Positions 9,083 to 18,476 of a DNA stretch of 64,000 nt are shown here, one piece after another; positions within the stretch are counted from its first letter, which is position 1, and each line of letters starts with the position of its first letter. The notes under the pieces are model-generated. The model was not told where the DNA came from. It did no database searches and saw only the letters and a program-made list of their open reading frames with translations. Where the stretch lies: NCBI GenBank assembly GCA_946480915.1, contig CAMLLO010000005.1, forward strand, positions 62,001-126,000. The letters are read 5' to 3'. The position numbers and the translations under genes were made by a program. Source of the DNA: an uncultured Sphingobacteriaceae bacterium (GTDB lineage Bacteria; Bacteroidota; Bacteroidia; Sphingobacteriales; Sphingobacteriaceae).

Positions 9083-10264
9083 ATGATTATTCCTGATGTG
9101 AAACCTTTATTTGCTTTCTCGCTACTAATTGTTTCTTTTAGCTGTTTTGCGCAAGTTGGTGGCACAAATGATCCGGCAACGGACGGAAGGACTGGTTCTG
9201 GCCTAATAGTTACAGGGGTTCCTTTTTTATTGATCGCTCCTGATGCCCGTTCGGGTGCCATGGGCGATGCAGGAGTAGCTCTTTCTCCAGATGCCAACTC
9301 CATACACTGGAATCCTGCTAAACTTGCTTTTGTTGAAAACAAAAATGGAATATCATTGTCGTATAGTCCCTGGTTGCAGCGCCTGGTACCCGATATAAAT
9401 CTCGCGTATCTTGCTGCCTATCACAAAATAGACGATAGAAATACTGTCGGAGCTTCTCTGCGATATTTCTCCTTGGGTCAGATTCAATTAACTGATATCA
9501 ATAGCACTCCCACAGGAGAATACAATCCAAATGAGTTTGCTCTGGATGGAACACTTGCCAGACAATTCGGAGAGAATTTTTCATTAGGAACTGCTCTTCG
9601 CTTTATTTATTCAAACCTAGCGAACGGACAATTTTCTTCAGGTCAGCAAACTAAACCTGGAACTGCTTTAGCAGCAGATGTTTCCGCCTATTTTAAAAAG
9701 GAAACCTTACTGCTTGGTTCTGACGCACGTGTTGCCCTCGGCCTTAATATTTCTAACATTGGGAATAAAATAAGTTACACAGATGGCGGACAAAAAATCT
9801 TTCTTCCTACAAATATGAAACTTGGCGGCGCAACCACTTTTCTGAATGGGTTAAGTGAATTTACCCTCGCGCTGGATATCAATAAATTACTGGTCCCAAC
9901 TCCTCCGATTACTGATAGTGAAGGTAAAATCATTGCCGGTAAAGATCCCGACAGATCTGTTCCTGCCGGTATATTCGGTTCATTCTCTGATGCACCCGGC
10001 GGGTTTTCTGAAGAACTTCATGAAATTAGTTACTCATTGGGCATGGAGTATTGGTACAACAAACAATTTGCTTTACGTACAGGATATTTCTACGAACATC
10101 CCGATAAAGGAGACCGCCAGTATGTGACTTTGGGTGCAGGTTTGCGCTACAATGTTTTTAATCTCGATTTTGCTTATCTCCTGGCAAATCAGCAGAAGAG
10201 CCCCTTGGCTAACACCTTGCGTTTTTCCCTGGTATTTAATTTTGCCGGCAAGGATGCGAATTAA
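9083..10264 (+). CDS. porV: Type IX secretion outer membrane protein PorV (LptO)
   Basis: PorV is an outer membrane beta-barrel that shuttles type IX cargo from the SprA translocon to the PorU attachment complex. The 393 residues start with a signal peptide ending around CFA|Q (residue 23), followed by the family's ATDGRTGSG...LLIAPDARSGAMGDAG region and repeated amphipathic strands to an aromatic C-terminus (VFNFAGKDAN). The segment FGSFSDAPGGFSEELHEIS before the last strands is very typical of PorV. It overlaps ispF by 11 bp, so the two are probably co-transcribed although functionally unrelated. sprA lies 12 kb away on the other strand. Confidence 0.93.
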   Translation: MIIPDVKPLFAFSLLIVSFSCFAQVGGTNDPATDGRTGSGLIVTGVPFLLIAPDARSGAMGDAGVALSPDANSIHWNPAKLAFVENKNGISLSYSPWLQRLVPDINLAYLAAYHKIDDRNTVGASLRYFSLGQIQLTDINSTPTGEYNPNEFALDGTLARQFGENFSLGTALRFIYSNLANGQFSSGQQTKPGTALAADVSAYFKKETLLLGSDARVALGLNISNIGNKISYTDGGQKIFLPTNMKLGGATTFLNGLSEFTLALDINKLLVPTPPITDSEGKIIAGKDPDRSVPAGIFGSFSDAPGGFSEELHEISYSLGMEYWYNKQFALRTGYFYEHPDKGDRQYVTLGAGLRYNVFNLDFAYLLANQQKSPLANTLRFSLVFNFAGKDAN

Positions 10265-10733
10265 GGTAGGCTTTGGTTTTGACGTACACCAGTTAAAAGA
10301 GCAGCATCCTTTTATTTTAGGTGGGGTTAATCTTGAACATCACTCTGGTGCTTTCGGCCATTCGGATGCAGATGTTTTAGTGCACGCTATATGCGATGCG
10401 CTTTTGGGTGCAGCGAATTTAAGGGATATCGGTTTTCATTTCTCGAACACCGACAATAGATGGAAGGGAATCAGTAGTTTAATTCTGTTGACTGAATGCG
10501 TAAAGTTGCTTGAAGAAAAAGGCTGGAGAGTTGGCAATATTGATGCAATGATCTGTCTTGAAGCGCCAAAAATTAATCCGCACGTTCCTGAGATGAAAGT
10601 AAATATTTCTAACGCTATGGGTTTACCGGTTGACGATATATCGATAAAGGCAACAACGAACGAAACGATGGGTTTTGTAGGGAGAAAAGAAGGAATTGTA
10701 GCTTATGCCGTTTGTTTAATAGAAAAAGATTAA
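10254..10733 (+). CDS. ispF: 2-C-methyl-D-erythritol 2,4-cyclodiphosphate synthase
   Basis: Cyclises CDP-ME-2-phosphate with loss of CMP in the MEP isoprenoid pathway. The ATG at 10254 gives 159 residues, the normal length; longer versions of the frame only read through the end of porV. Metal ligands Asp10 and His12 (GFDVHQL) and His44 (VLVHAICDAL) are present, as are FGHSDADV and the C-terminal KATTNETMGFVGRKEG. It overlaps the porV stop by 11 bp and is likely translationally coupled to it. dxs of the same pathway is at 48.7 kb in this window. Confidence 0.97.
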   Translation: MRIKVGFGFDVHQLKEQHPFILGGVNLEHHSGAFGHSDADVLVHAICDALLGAANLRDIGFHFSNTDNRWKGISSLILLTECVKLLEEKGWRVGNIDAMICLEAPKINPHVPEMKVNISNAMGLPVDDISIKATTNETMGFVGRKEGIVAYAVCLIEKD

Positions 10734-10751
10734 TCCTAACTCAATCGTCTT

Positions 10752-11978
10752 CTATAGGTCTTCTTTTAAATCGTAGATTTTATTCACGCTTAATCGCGAT
10801 GAAATTCCTGACGCGATAACTGATATTAAGGTAACAGTTAAAAATACCAGCACGAAATCGCTTGCTTTTAGCGCTACCGGATAGGCATCGGTTATAAATG
10901 ATTCCTGACCCATACTTATTATTCCAAATTTTTGCTGAATTAGGCAGAATATTAAGCCCGAGAGCATTCCTGCAAAACATCCCGTAAGGGCGATCATCAT
11001 TCCTTCGATAAAAAATATTTTACGGATAAGCGCAGTTCCGGCGCCAATGCTGCTTAGAATTGCAATGTCTTTCTTTTTGTCAATTACCAGCATTGTTAAA
11101 GTGCCCACGATATTAAAAATGGCAATGATCATCACAAAAGTGAGGATGAAAAAAATCGACCAGCGTTCAATATTTAAGGTTTTATACAGTTGCTGGTCTT
11201 GCTGAATGCGATTTTTAACTACAAAGTTTTTTCCAAGTTTGTTCTCGATATCTTTTTGTAAATCATCTATGTTCTCTTTGGGTTTTAAATAGATCTCAAT
11301 GGCCGAAATTTCTTTTTCTTCTTCAAGCAATTCTCTGCTGAAATCGAGGGGAACAATTACAGATTCGTCAAATTCTTGCTGGATCTGGAAAACCCCTACC
11401 GGATGAATTGTTCTCGCCATAAATTCATCAGCAGGATTGATAGAAATGCCCACATTCTTTCTTGGAGAAAACACCTGGAGATCTCTGAATTCATCATTTA
11501 TGTTTACCGATAAATAAAGTTTAACGGCAGAGCCTATTGCGGCGTAAGAGGTATTATTCGCTTTTAATTTGAAATCACCTTCAACTAAAGTACTGTCGAG
11601 CTTTTTGCGTTTAAAAAAGTCGTTGCTTACACCTTTTACCATCCCTATGAACTGTGCATCACCATACTTTAATAAAGCTTTTTCTTGCAACACTTCCGTA
11701 TAATTTGCAATTCTCGGATCCTTTTTTAGTGTTTTAAAAGCTTCAGTATCGGGATTAAACGTTTTACCTAAAGCCGGTTCAATACGGATTTCCGGTGTGA
11801 AATTGTTATACATTGAAAGTACAACATTTTCAAAACCATTGAAAACGGATAAAATAATCACCAGAGCTGCACTGCCAACAAATACGCCAAGCATAGAAAT
11901 GCCCGAAATAAAGTTGATCGCGTTAAGCGATTTCTTTGAAAATAAGTATCGTTTGGCTATGTAGAAGGAGGTATTCAA
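10752..11978 (-). CDS. LolC/LolE-type ABC transporter permease (FtsX family)
   Basis: A 408-residue inner-membrane permease with one N-terminal helix (NFISGISMLGVFVGSAALV, residues ~22-40), a ~220-residue periplasmic MacB/LolE-like domain, and three C-terminal helices (~275-300, ~320-345, ~370-390) forming the FtsX core. The start FYIAKRYLFSKKSLNAIN is typical of LolC/E in Bacteroidota, which would release lipoproteins for transport to the outer membrane. The start is a TTG three bases after the stop of the metallo-hydrolase gene, with an in-frame TAG just before it, so translation is probably coupled. No ATPase gene (lolD) is adjacent. The lipoprotein role is inferred from the family. Confidence 0.82.
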   Translation of the reverse strand: MNTSFYIAKRYLFSKKSLNAINFISGISMLGVFVGSAALVIILSVFNGFENVVLSMYNNFTPEIRIEPALGKTFNPDTEAFKTLKKDPRIANYTEVLQEKALLKYGDAQFIGMVKGVSNDFFKRKKLDSTLVEGDFKLKANNTSYAAIGSAVKLYLSVNINDEFRDLQVFSPRKNVGISINPADEFMARTIHPVGVFQIQQEFDESVIVPLDFSRELLEEEKEISAIEIYLKPKENIDDLQKDIENKLGKNFVVKNRIQQDQQLYKTLNIERWSIFFILTFVMIIAIFNIVGTLTMLVIDKKKDIAILSSIGAGTALIRKIFFIEGMMIALTGCFAGMLSGLIFCLIQQKFGIISMGQESFITDAYPVALKASDFVLVFLTVTLISVIASGISSRLSVNKIYDLKEDL

Positions 11979-11981
11979 TAT

Positions 11982-12620
11982 CTATTTTAAATAGTAGTTA
12001 TGAGATCTTTCAAATCCGATAGTGGTTTCGCCGCCATGTCCCGGATAGACCGTAACATCGTCGGGGAGAATTAAAATCTTCTCCTTTATATTTTTTATAA
12101 GCATCGTGTGGTTTCCTCCGGGCAAATCGGTCCGCCCGATGGAGCCATAAAAAAGTACGTCACCACCGATTAAAATCTTGTCTGCTTCACTGTAAAAACA
12201 TAGATGCGCAGGAGAATGACCCGGAGCAAATATCAATTCTAAACGACTGTTTCCAAATGAAATTGAGCCTTTTTCTTCAAGGAATGTTTCTGGAATGGGT
12301 GAAATCTCATAGCGAATGCCCATTTGAGGTGCGTACGCGGGAACAGCTGTTAATACCGGCAACTCGCCTTTGTGGAACTGCGGTATTAAACCATAAGTAT
12401 CAGAGATAAACTTATTACCTAACACATGGTCGATGTGGCAGTGGGTGTTTAAAAGCAATACGGGTTTTAATTGCTCATTTTTAATAAAGTTCAAAACTGC
12501 ATTTTGCTCTTGTCCGGTGTACATCCCAGGATCAATAATTACACATTGTTTGCTTTCGTCAAATAATATATAGGTGTTTTCCTGGTAAGGGTTGCAAACA
12601 AAAGATTTAACCTGTATCAT
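11982..12620 (-). CDS. Metallo-beta-lactamase-fold hydrolase, glyoxalase II-like
   Basis: A 212-residue cytoplasmic hydrolase with the complete metal set of the glyoxalase II/MBL family: HCHIDH (His60, His62, Asp64, His65), His135 in APGHSPAH, Asp154 in GGDVLFYG and His195 in YPGHGGET. It is shorter than true glyoxalase II (~250) and lacks its C-terminal substrate domain, so it falls in the broad GloB-like group and may act on other thioesters. The gene precedes the LolC/E-type permease with a 3-bp gap. This gene order is seen but gives no clear functional link. Confidence 0.88.
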   Translation of the reverse strand: MIQVKSFVCNPYQENTYILFDESKQCVIIDPGMYTGQEQNAVLNFIKNEQLKPVLLLNTHCHIDHVLGNKFISDTYGLIPQFHKGELPVLTAVPAYAPQMGIRYEISPIPETFLEEKGSISFGNSRLELIFAPGHSPAHLCFYSEADKILIGGDVLFYGSIGRTDLPGGNHTMLIKNIKEKILILPDDVTVYPGHGGETTIGFERSHNYYLK

Positions 12621-12769
12621 GTTTTCAAATTAACAACAAAAGCAGCAAACAAGAGAGAGCTTTGTTTGAAATAAAAGATATTCCCTGGATAAATTAAGAG
12701 AATAGCTTGATTTTCACTTTTTCATCATTTTATATTTAAGTGTATATTCGGACTTAAATCTGCCTTAGT

Positions 12770-14308
12770 ATGCCCGTAAAAACCTTTGGTAGCTCTGTTT
12801 ATGGAGTTGAAGCAACCACAATTACTGTAGAAGTTAATATTAGCAGTGGTATGAAGTATTTCATTGTTGGCTTGCCTGATAATGCAGTGCGTGAAAGTAT
12901 GCTGAGGGTTGAAAGTGCGATAACAAATTCAGGTTATCGAATGCCCAGACAAAAAATTGTGGTCAACCTTGCTCCCGCAGATATCCGAAAAGAGGGTTCT
13001 TCGTATGATTTAGCTATTGCGATCGGTATTTTGGCGGAATCTGGCCAGGTCGAAACCGCTTTGCTGGATAAATATCTTATCCTCGGCGAACTTTCCCTCG
13101 ATGGTGATATACAAACGGTAAAGGGCGCTTTGCCAATCTCTATTCAGACGAGAAAGGATGGCTATGAAGGTTTAGTTATTCCAAAAGCAAATGCGCGGGA
13201 AGCTGCGATTGTAAAAGATTTAAAGGTTTACGGAGTCAGCACCTTAAAAGAAGTTGTGGAATTTTTCAATGGCGATACCTCGCTAAAAACCACTGTAGTT
13301 GATGCCCGGGATGAGTTTTTCAATAAAATAAATACCTACGACAGCGATTTCTCGGATGTAAAAGGGCAGGAGAATATAAAGCGTGCACTCGAAATCGCAG
13401 CAGCCGGTGGTCATAATGTTATTTTAATTGGTCCGCCCGGAGCCGGAAAAACGATGTTGGCCAAAAGATTACCGACGGTTTTGCCGCCCTTAAATTTACA
13501 TGAAGCGCTCGAAACTACTAAAATACATTCTGTAGCGGGTAAGCTTGCGGCTTCAGATTCTTTAATGACGATTCGGCCATTTCGTTCTCCACATCACACT
13601 ATTAGCGATGTCGCATTGGTCGGTGGGGGCGCACATCCCCAGCCGGGAGAGATATCACTGGCGCATAACGGCGTACTATTTTTGGATGAATTGCCAGAAT
13701 TTAAACGCACAGTTCTGGAAGTGATGCGACAGCCGCTTGAAGAAAGAAGAGTAACAATTTCCAGGGCAAAATTTAGTGTTGACTACCCTGCAAGTTTTAT
13801 GTTAGTCGCTTCGATGAACCCATGTCCCTGCGGATTTTACAATCATCCCGAAAAGGAATGCGTATGCGGTCCAGGTGTTGTACAGAGATATTTGAGTAAG
13901 GTTTCGGGGCCATTGTTAGACAGAATTGACTTGCATGTAGAGGTTACGCCGGTCGATTTTAGCGAGTTGTCATCAGACCGGAAAGCTGAAGCGAGCGATT
14001 TAATTCGTGAACGGGTAATTAAGGCCAGAGAAATCCAAACGCAACGATTTGCGGAAAAAGCGGATGTGTATTCCAATGCTCAAATGAGTCCGAAAACGGT
14101 GAGAGATATTTGTAAAATCACCGAGGCTGGTCAGATGCTGCTAAAAAAAGCCATGGAAAAACTTGGTCTTTCAGCACGGGCTTATGACAGGATTCTGAAA
14201 GTTTCAAGAACGATTGCCGATTTAGATGCCAGCGAAGATATAAAGATTGAACATCTGGCCGAGGCAATTCATTACAGGAGTCTGGATAGGGATAGTTGGG
14301 CGGGATAA
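12770..14308 (+). CDS. comM: YifB/ComM family Mg-chelatase-like AAA+ ATPase
   Basis: ComM is a hexameric helicase that promotes branch migration during natural transformation in other bacteria. The 512 residues comprise the N-terminal Lon-protease-like ChlI domain (to ~170), a Walker A GPPGAGKT (221-228), the [17 protein letters not shown] segment, Walker [10 protein letters not shown], a zinc-like cluster [18 protein letters not shown], and the C-terminal Mg_chelatase_C domain ending [13 protein letters not shown]. It is a single gene with its own terminator hairpin 120 bp after the stop. comF-type and other DNA-handling genes are elsewhere in the window; competence of this organism is not shown. 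Confidence 0.94.
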   Translation: MPVKTFGSSVYGVEATTITVEVNISSGMKYFIVGLPDNAVRESMLRVESAITNSGYRMPRQKIVVNLAPADIRKEGSSYDLAIAIGILAESGQVETALLDKYLILGELSLDGDIQTVKGALPISIQTRKDGYEGLVIPKANAREAAIVKDLKVYGVSTLKEVVEFFNGDTSLKTTVVDARDEFFNKINTYDSDFSDVKGQENIKRALEIAAAGGHNVILIGPPGAGKTMLAKRLPTVLPPLNLHEALETTKIHSVAGKLAASDSLMTIRPFRSPHHTISDVALVGGGAHPQPGEISLAHNGVLFLDELPEFKRTVLEVMRQPLEERRVTISRAKFSVDYPASFMLVASMNPCPCGFYNHPEKECVCGPGVVQRYLSKVSGPLLDRIDLHVEVTPVDFSELSSDRKAEASDLIRERVIKAREIQTQRFAEKADVYSNAQMSPKTVRDICKITEAGQMLLKKAMEKLGLSARAYDRILKVSRTIADLDASEDIKIEHLAEAIHYRSLDRDSWAG

Positions 14309-14430
14309 ATCTAGTCGGGATCTCAAAAATTAAGTTTTTTTTAAGGAATTGTTAAAGTAAGATACTTTTTCAGCCTGTATGCAGTTAATAAATAGATTGT
14401 TCATCTTAGAATGGATGTTTTCATAAGTAG

Positions 14431-14454
14431 AAGCCGGATCGAAAGGTCCGGCTT
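14431..14454. terminator. Terminator after comM (convergent with the XRE gene)
   Basis: An 8-bp GC-rich stem AAGCCGGA/TCCGGCTT with an 8-base loop is followed by a T-rich run on the plus strand. It separates comM from the convergent small regulator whose stop is at 14460. Confidence 0.85.
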
Positions 14455-14459
14455 TCTTT

Positions 14460-14732
14460 TTATTCTTCGTCCTGGGGGATGATTGAAAGTAAGGATTTAG
14501 GGTCATCATCCTCCTCTTCTTTCGCTTTTCCTTTCTTTTTAAAAGGCGAAATTATTTCATAAAATGCTACTTCCGCAAACTTACTCAAGATCTCAATTCT
14601 CGGGTTTATTTGGCCCGATTCTATTTGGTGCAGCTCAATCTGGCTCATTTGAAGCAGCTTTGCGAAATCAAATTGGCTGTATCCAAGTTTTAATCTGACC
14701 GTCTTGATCTTTTTACTGAAATATTTCTCCAT
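14460..14732 (-). CDS. Small XRE-family helix-turn-helix regulator
   Basis: A 90-residue protein with an N-terminal HTH_3 domain (residues ~7-62): KIKTVRLKLGYSQFDFAKLL, then the recognition helix region MSQIELHQIESGQINPRIE. The tail is basic then acidic (KKKGKAKEEEDDD...) and probably disordered. It stands alone between convergent comM and a divergent sensor kinase. Its target is unknown. There is no toxin gene beside it, so an antitoxin role is not supported. Confidence 0.85.
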   Translation of the reverse strand: MEKYFSKKIKTVRLKLGYSQFDFAKLLQMSQIELHQIESGQINPRIEILSKFAEVAFYEIISPFKKKGKAKEEEDDDPKSLLSIIPQDEE

Positions 14733-15019
14733 TGTGCGGTTTGGGTGAATACTTACGTATGATGGAAATTTCCTGCATCAGATTCAACTCCACTCTTATC
14801 GTATTATTATTCTTCAAATGAATTTATTTTCACCATAAAGGTAATCACTTGGGCTTTATTAGGCAAATGATGATCTGAATCGGCCGTTAGTTCAATTAAA
14901 TTTGTATGGGTATTTAACCTCTGATGAATGAAAGGGTTAAACAAGCCCCTTTTAGTGAATATAGCGATCATTAGTAGCTTGACTTGTAAACTTCAGTTCC
15001 GTTGTGTTATTTTTAGAAC
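14733..15019. other. 287-bp divergent intergenic region
   Basis: Lies between the XRE regulator (minus) and the LytS-type kinase (plus). The only clear signal is a TAAATTTG at 14897-14904, matching TAnnTTTG on the plus strand, which would give the kinase a leader of about 110 bases. Only reading frames of fewer than 20 codons were seen, and no stable hairpin. Confidence 0.4.
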
Positions 15020-16024
15020 TTGAACAAGGCACAACAAATTTTTCTGCACGCCATTGTATGGCTGGCTATAATGGTCTTCTTTGTGTTGTTAAGCAGCAGG
15101 AACGGTGATTTCCACCAGTCCATCGTTATTTTCGTGTATTTCGGCTTTTTCAACATCACTATATTTTATACGAACTATTTATACATACTGCCTAAATATT
15201 TAAGCGAACGCAGATACTGGATCTGTAGCCTTCATATTATTTTGTTAATACTGATTTCGGGGTTATTTAAATACGGTTTTGCATATCTCTTTAAAGAAAC
15301 GATCTTATTAAGGGGAGAAAGCGAAATACCTTTTAGCCAGTATTATGTGGGCGCAGTTTTTACCGGTATTTTTTTTATTTTCCTCAGCACAGCTTTTAAG
15401 TTTTCGGTCGACTGGTTTTTGAATGAAAAGGTTAACAAGAATCTTGAAAATGAAAAGCTGGTTGCAGAACTTGCTTTTCTAAGATCCCAGATAAATCCGC
15501 ATTTCTTGTTCAATTCTCTGAATAATATTTATTCTCTGGCTTATCAAAAGTCCGATAGAGCACCAGAAGCGATCATGAAGCTAGCCGAGATTATGCGCTA
15601 TATGCTTCAGGAGAGTAACGAACCGCTGGTTAAATTGTCCAGGGAAATTCGATATCTGGAAAATTATATAGAGTTGCAGAAATTGCGGTTTAAAGGAGAA
15701 GCTTATATAGATCTAACTATCACCGGCGATTATGCGGAGCAGGAGATTGCGCCTTTAATACTGATTTCTTTCGTTGAAAATGCCTTCAAGCATGGTGTAG
15801 CATCCGAGCCTAAAAATCCAATAAATGTCACAATTTGTATATCTCATCATCGTTTGTTATTTGAAATTTCGAATAAAAAAAGCTTGTTTAATAAAGATGT
15901 GAGCAGCGGCATAGGATTGAATAACGTTCGGCGCCGCCTGGATTTACTCTACCCCGGAAATTACGAACTGAAAGTCGATGAGAGCGACTTGATGTATTTT
16001 TGTCAACTATCGCTAAATATTTGA
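15020..16024 (+). CDS. LytS/YehU-type sensor histidine kinase, orphan
   Basis: A 334-residue inner-membrane kinase. Four helices lie in the first ~130 residues, followed by a short coiled linker and the His_kinase (LytS-type) domain with RSQINPHFLFNSLNNIYSL, phospho-acceptor His161, then an N-box LISFVENAFKHG and a G-box SSGIGLNNVRRRLDLLY. The start is a TTG at 15020; an in-frame TAG lies two codons before it, and the next ATG would remove part of helix 1. Kinases of this type normally have a LytTR response regulator next door. None is present here, so the partner must be elsewhere. Confidence 0.9.
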   Translation: MNKAQQIFLHAIVWLAIMVFFVLLSSRNGDFHQSIVIFVYFGFFNITIFYTNYLYILPKYLSERRYWICSLHIILLILISGLFKYGFAYLFKETILLRGESEIPFSQYYVGAVFTGIFFIFLSTAFKFSVDWFLNEKVNKNLENEKLVAELAFLRSQINPHFLFNSLNNIYSLAYQKSDRAPEAIMKLAEIMRYMLQESNEPLVKLSREIRYLENYIELQKLRFKGEAYIDLTITGDYAEQEIAPLILISFVENAFKHGVASEPKNPINVTICISHHRLLFEISNKKSLFNKDVSSGIGLNNVRRRLDLLYPGNYELKVDESDLMYFCQLSLNI

Positions 16025-16126
16025 AAAAGGGTCATACCAGAAAGTGTTATTTGGTGTTAAAAAGAAGTGTGCAGCCTATTGTTGTACAGTTTTTACATAA
16101 TTAAGGGTTCATACATCTAAAATCAA

Positions 16127-16134
16127 TACCTTCG
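16127..16134 (+). promoter_or_regulatory. Possible promoter -7 box of lutB
   Basis: TACCTTCG has one mismatch to TAnnTTTG and lies 4 bp before the ATG of the LutB-like gene, so transcripts would start at or just inside the start codon. Weak. Confidence 0.25.
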
Positions 16135-16138
16135 CATT

Positions 16139-17518
16139 ATGACAAAATTTGCTGATGATTTTCTGGAAGCTTCTGAAAATAAAGCATTTAATTTAGACCA
16201 CCGACGCATAATAAATTTTAACATTGGCCGCTATGATACAGCTGTTAAGCGTGGTTTATCGCGGTTAGCTAATCTTGAAAACTCAAAGCGCAAAGCCCAT
16301 GTGATAAAATGGAAGGTGATGGAAAACCTGGATAAGTTATTACCAGAGTTTGAAGCCAATTTTCAGAAACGTGGGGGCAAAGTTATTTGGGCGAATGACG
16401 CCGACGAAGCGAATCGCGAGATCTTAAGTATCATCCGTAAGGCGAAAGCAAAAACGGTCATAAAGGCAAAATCGATGACCACAGAGGAAATTCACTTGAA
16501 TGAGTTTCTTGAACACAATCAAATCGAATCTTTGGAAAGCGATTTGGGAGAATACATAGTTCAGCTTCTTGGTCAAAAACCGTATCATATTGTAACTCCT
16601 GCAATGCATTTAAGTAAGGAGGATATTGCTAAGCTGTTTCATGAAAGGTTTGGTACCCCTGCAGATGCAAGTCCGGAAGTTCTCACTCAAAAAGCAAGAG
16701 AACTACTTCGCGAAAAGTATACTTCTGCAGATGTTGGTATCACTGGAGGCAACTTCCTGATAGCCGACTCTGGCAGTGTTTGTCTCACCGAAAATGAGGG
16801 GAATGCACGCTTAACAACAACTTTTCCTAAAATTCATATCGCAATTGTTGGAATCGAAAAAATAATACCTTCAATAAACGACCTCGACCTTTTTTGGCCC
16901 TTGCTTTCAACGCACGGTACCGGGCAAAATCTTACAGTTTACAACAGCATATTAAGCGGTCCGCGTCAGGAAAATGAAACCGACGGTCCTGAGGAAATGT
17001 ATGTCGTTCTTCTTGATAATGGGCGGACAAACTTACTTGCACAAAAAGAGCAACGCCAGGGATTGTATTGTATACGATGCGGAGCGTGCTTAAATGCCTG
17101 TCCAATCTATAAAAATATCGGTGGCCATACCTACGAAACAACCTATAGCGGCCCGATCGGATCGGTAATAACACCTCACTTACGTGGGATGGAAGATTTT
17201 AAACATCTAAGTTACGCTTCCAGCCTTTGCGGAAAGTGCTCAGAAGTTTGTCCCGTTAAAATTGATATTCATAAGATGTTGCTGTTGAACCGGCGCGACG
17301 CAGTTAATGAAGGCTTTAGCACTAAAGCTGAAAAACTCGGATGGAAAGCCTGGCAGACCGGGATGTTAAAGCGAAAATTTATGGATTTTGTAAGCGGCCG
17401 GTGGAAAAATATTTTTTTAAAAACATTTTTTAGAAAAACCTGGGGTACACGTCGAAAACTTCCCGTGGTTAACAAGAAATCTTTTAGTCAGCAGTGGCAG
17501 GAAAAAAACATTGATTAG
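16139..17518 (+). CDS. lutB: LutB/YkgF-like iron-sulfur protein (lactate utilisation)
   Basis: A 459-residue member of the LutB family, which with LutA and LutC oxidises L-lactate in the cytoplasm. The N-terminal LUD domain (to ~290) is followed by two [4Fe-4S] motifs: CIRCGACLNACP near 310 and CGKCSEVCP near 363, with a hydrophilic C-terminal tail. Family length is ~470, so the protein is complete. Unlike the usual lutABC operon, no LutA or LutC gene is adjacent: upstream is a sensor kinase and downstream an unknown lipoprotein. The partners may be elsewhere, or this copy may act otherwise. Confidence 0.9.
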   Translation: MTKFADDFLEASENKAFNLDHRRIINFNIGRYDTAVKRGLSRLANLENSKRKAHVIKWKVMENLDKLLPEFEANFQKRGGKVIWANDADEANREILSIIRKAKAKTVIKAKSMTTEEIHLNEFLEHNQIESLESDLGEYIVQLLGQKPYHIVTPAMHLSKEDIAKLFHERFGTPADASPEVLTQKARELLREKYTSADVGITGGNFLIADSGSVCLTENEGNARLTTTFPKIHIAIVGIEKIIPSINDLDLFWPLLSTHGTGQNLTVYNSILSGPRQENETDGPEEMYVVLLDNGRTNLLAQKEQRQGLYCIRCGACLNACPIYKNIGGHTYETTYSGPIGSVITPHLRGMEDFKHLSYASSLCGKCSEVCPVKIDIHKMLLLNRRDAVNEGFSTKAEKLGWKAWQTGMLKRKFMDFVSGRWKNIFLKTFFRKTWGTRRKLPVVNKKSFSQQWQEKNID

Positions 17519-17678
17519 TGTTTACAGGATACTACACTACTGATCTTAATGTAATACACCCTCTGATTCTTTTGTTAGGTTGGCGGTATTTTTTATCTTT
17601 TTAGGAAAACTGATGTTTTATTGCAGTTAAAATAGGTTTTTTTGAGATTTCGGCACAAAATTTCCTTGTGTACGCGCA

Positions 17679-18476
17679 ATGCACTCTTTTCTTAAAAATA
17701 CCATTTTGTTGTCGAGCTTATTTATATGCTTTTGTTCTGTAATAAGTTCATGTGGCAGGCTTTACTCAAATGATCTTTCCCGTGAGGATTATCTTTTAAT
17801 GTCCGCCGGTTTTTCAACCGAGCAGGAGGTAGCCTTATATGCCGATTCGATAAATACCGTATTACCGCTTTGCAAAGAGGTAAAAAGTATGGTGTATTCG
17901 CTTGGCGACTATTCTTTTCAGGTAAGTAAATTCCTGCAGCATGGGGAAACTGTTTTGTATGTGGAGCATGGCAACAGTGGTGAGTACGGCAGTGTAGAAA
18001 AACGCTTTTATATTGAAAACAGAGCTCCCGTTTTATTGATGGAGAGGTCGACAGATAATACCAAGGCAATAAAGTTCTCTAAAACGTATTTTAGAGAAGG
18101 TAGGGCGTTTACCACCAGAGAAAGGCTTGGTATGAATGAGATGGAGATCCGGGACGCGAGTTATAAAGGCGCTGAACCTGCAACGGTGTATTACCGGACT
18201 TTAGAAACGTACGAAGATGCCATAAATCAACGGCGGAAATTTGACCTCGTTTTTGAGGAAATTGCCGAATGCCCTAAAGCTAAATACCTTATCTTATCCC
18301 GAAAGGAAATTAATTCATACCGAGCTCCTATAAAAGTTGAAGTCGAGGATGAATTTATACACGAACTCTACTCTAATCCGCTACGTTACCGTGGTGAGAA
18401 ACTTGATATAACCTGGAGAATGAATGCTAATAACGAGGCAGTCTATTCATATGGGAAACTCAAAACCCGGGATTAA
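17679..18476 (+). CDS. Predicted lipoprotein of unknown function
   Basis: The 265-residue protein starts with a hydrophobic signal ending in the lipobox VISSC (Cys25), so it should be lipid-anchored and face the periplasm or the surface. The mature part is mixed alpha/beta and rich in charged residues, with no motif I recognise; no beta-barrel, repeat or type IX C-terminal signal is apparent. It stands alone, 160 bp after lutB (that gap shows nothing notable), and its last 4 bp overlap the end of the convergent SprT-like gene. Confidence 0.75.
   Translation: MHSFLKNTILLSSLFICFCSVISSCGRLYSNDLSREDYLLMSAGFSTEQEVALYADSINTVLPLCKEVKSMVYSLGDYSFQVSKFLQHGETVLYVEHGNSGEYGSVEKRFYIENRAPVLLMERSTDNTKAIKFSKTYFREGRAFTTRERLGMNEMEIRDASYKGAEPATVYYRTLETYEDAINQRRKFDLVFEEIAECPKAKYLILSRKEINSYRAPIKVEVEDEFIHELYSNPLRYRGEKLDITWRMNANNEAVYSYGKLKTRD

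Noticed and set aside
9076..9342. Minus-strand open frame inside porV
   Set aside because: Wholly contained in porV with no recognisable motif; coding shadow.
14460..14732. Antitoxin half of a toxin-antitoxin pair
   Set aside because: No short neighbouring gene that could be a toxin; comM and a sensor kinase flank it.
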